A stretch of 19,803 nucleotides of DNA from contig CAZINR010000024.1 of the NCBI GenBank assembly GCA_964540655.1, forward strand, positions 1 to 19,803. The letters run 5' to 3'. The DNA comes from CAZQBY01 sp964540655. GTDB lineage: Archaea; Altiarchaeota; Altiarchaeia; JAFGQM01. The translations under genes and the position numbers were made by a program. Position 1 is the first letter of the stretch. Every line of letters begins with the position of its first letter. The notes under the pieces were generated by a model, which made no database searches, was not told where the DNA came from, and worked only from the letters and a program-made list of their open reading frames with translations. Shown here piece after piece: positions 18,802 through 19,803 of the stretch.

Positions 18802-19803
18802 TCAGATTTCCTCGACCTCGCCTGCCTCTTCGTCACGAGTCGCGACCATCTTCCTGCCCTTCTTGCCGGCGTAGTACGAACCTATGGCTACGAGTATGAG
18901 CAGCAATATGCCCAGCCAGCCCTCGGGCCTCTCGAATAGGCTCCTTTCAGAAGCGGCTGGGGTAACCTGCGTCTCGTCGGGCGGCGGGGGCTCGACATCC
19001 ACCTGCTGCTTTCCGATTACTATTACAGTCTCGTCGTCCGATAGTTTGTTGAACGGGTTCTCATAAGTCACCCTTACCTCATTGCCGGCCTTTACGACCT
19101 CTTTGGGCAAGGTTACTTTAGCTCTAACGACCCTGCCGGTGTCGTCCTTCTCTTTCTCTATTCTGACGGGCTCGTCGAATATCGGGGCCTGCTCGGAGTC
19201 GGTCGCGGTTATCTGCACGATGTTACCGGTTGCCGGAATAGCTATGCCTGTGGTCTCGTCCTTGAGGTCCCATACGTAGACTGTGACAGTGTCTTCCTCA
19301 TCGGGAGTCCTGTCGGGGGCCTCGACTACCGGCGGAACCGGCTCGCCGTCGCCTCCCGGCCGACCTCCGTCCCCGGGCGGAGGCTCTACGCCGTCAGGCG
19401 GAAACTCTTCGCATTCAGGATCGTCCTCGCAGTCAGGGTCCTGACAGTCCGTCAAACCGTCGCCGTCGTTGTCGCGGCCGTCATCACAATTTGTCCCGGG
19501 AATTTCGTGGCATCTTATCTCTTGCTCGTCCACAAGCCCGTCGCCGTCGTTGTCGGCATCGTCCCGGCAGCAAACGGGTGTGCTCCCCTCTCTGCGCGAA
19601 TCCGGGCAATCGTCATCAGAACAGCAGTCCGGGTCGTAGCAGTCCACTAGGCCGTCCCTGTCGTTGTCAAAATCATCATCGCAGACGTCTTCGGGAGGAT
19701 AGCAATCGGGATCCGCAGGGTCGAGAATCTCGAAATCGAAGTTGTCTGCAGAGAAATCCTCATCGTTTGTTATATGTATGCTGACTTCATAATCGCCACC
19801 CTC
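18802..19803 (-). CDS. C-terminally anchored surface protein with calcium-binding-type repeats, N terminus cut by window
   Basis: Function unknown. The frame is open to the window edge, so 333 residues are visible and the start is outside; a GTG at 19647 is internal. The visible N-terminal part has a beta-like segment (EGGDYEVSIHITNDEDF), then three thrombospondin-type-3-like motifs: FDNDRDGLVDCYDPDC, ADNDGDGLVDEQEIRC and RDNDGDGLTDCQDPDC. Their Asp spacing suits calcium binding. A Pro/Gly-rich linker leads to a beta-sandwich-like domain (TVTVYVWDLKDETTG...VRVTYENPF). A membrane helix (GWLGILLLILVAIGSYYAG) and a charged cytosolic tail end the protein. Fifty-four bases of the third motif are identical to the gene at 14728. 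It faces the 5S gene tail-on, with a 63-bp gap holding nothing recognisable. Confidence 0.8.
   Translation of the reverse strand, partial: EGGDYEVSIHITNDEDFSADNFDFEILDPADPDCYPPEDVCDDDFDNDRDGLVDCYDPDCCSDDDCPDSRREGSTPVCCRDDADNDGDGLVDEQEIRCHEIPGTNCDDGRDNDGDGLTDCQDPDCEDDPECEEFPPDGVEPPPGDGGRPGGDGEPVPPVVEAPDRTPDEEDTVTVYVWDLKDETTGIAIPATGNIVQITATDSEQAPIFDEPVRIEKEKDDTGRVVRAKVTLPKEVVKAGNEVRVTYENPFNKLSDDETVIVIGKQQVDVEPPPPDETQVTPAASERSLFERPEGWLGILLLILVAIGSYYAGKKGRKMVATRDEEAGEVEEI

Overview
The window is from an archaeon. It carries RPA, an intein-free RadA, RNase HII, a split tRNA-Phe gene whose introns form bulge-helix-bulge (BHB) motifs, a stand-alone 5S rRNA gene, TATA-like boxes about 25 bp before many start codons (suggesting leaderless mRNAs), heavy use of the ATA isoleucine codon, and membrane-anchored proteins with CGxGxC and DNDGDGLxDCxDPDC modules. 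I cannot fix the lineage. RadA reads most like haloarchaeal or methanogen RadA, while the two-intron tRNA and the Cys-rich surface proteins recall under-described DPANN or deep euryarchaeal genomes. Most genes look GC-rich; the toxin-antitoxin pair at 4725-5227 is visibly AT-richer.

Layout. Bases 1-2229 hold an RPA gene (cut at the left edge) and radA, overlapping or nearly so, a DNA-repair pair. Convergent to them are leuA-like (2951-4432) and rnhB (2270-2914) on the minus strand. Upstream of leuA are three copies of an 11-bp word at exact 21-bp spacing, then tRNA-Phe with two introns. Next come a minus-strand RelE/RelB-type toxin-antitoxin pair with a palindromic operator, two perfect TTCAC-N4-GTGAA dyads, a 15-bp copy of the tRNA-Phe 3' end (att-like) and a 70-bp in-phase heptanucleotide repeat tract. 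Together these look like the remnant of a small element integrated at tRNA-Phe.

Bases 5542-9129 hold a beta-CASP ribonuclease and an SLC12-like cation-chloride cotransporter. Bases 9172-14418 hold a small anchored Cys-rich protein, a double winged-helix protein (minus), a Lys-rich basic protein, an NSUN RNA m5C methyltransferase with a separate PUA-like partner (minus, overlapping), and an exported transglutaminase-like protein with a C-terminal membrane anchor. The last shares one TATA-like box with the methyltransferase, at equal distance from both starts.

Bases 14491-19803 hold tRNA-Gly(GCC), a long imperfect hairpin that may be a structured RNA, a 585-residue anchored protein with about 86 cysteines in about ten six-Cys repeats, AmrS-like radical SAM enzyme, a GT-A-like glycosyltransferase, a block of nested inverted repeats with five copies of CCACCGGT, the 5S rRNA gene, and a second anchored protein (cut at the right edge) with Ca-binding-type repeats. 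A 54-bp stretch is identical between this last gene and the 86-Cys gene. The recurrent theme of the right half is a disulfide-rich, probably calcium-binding cell-surface protein set; the other theme is small non-coding repeats and dyads at gene borders.
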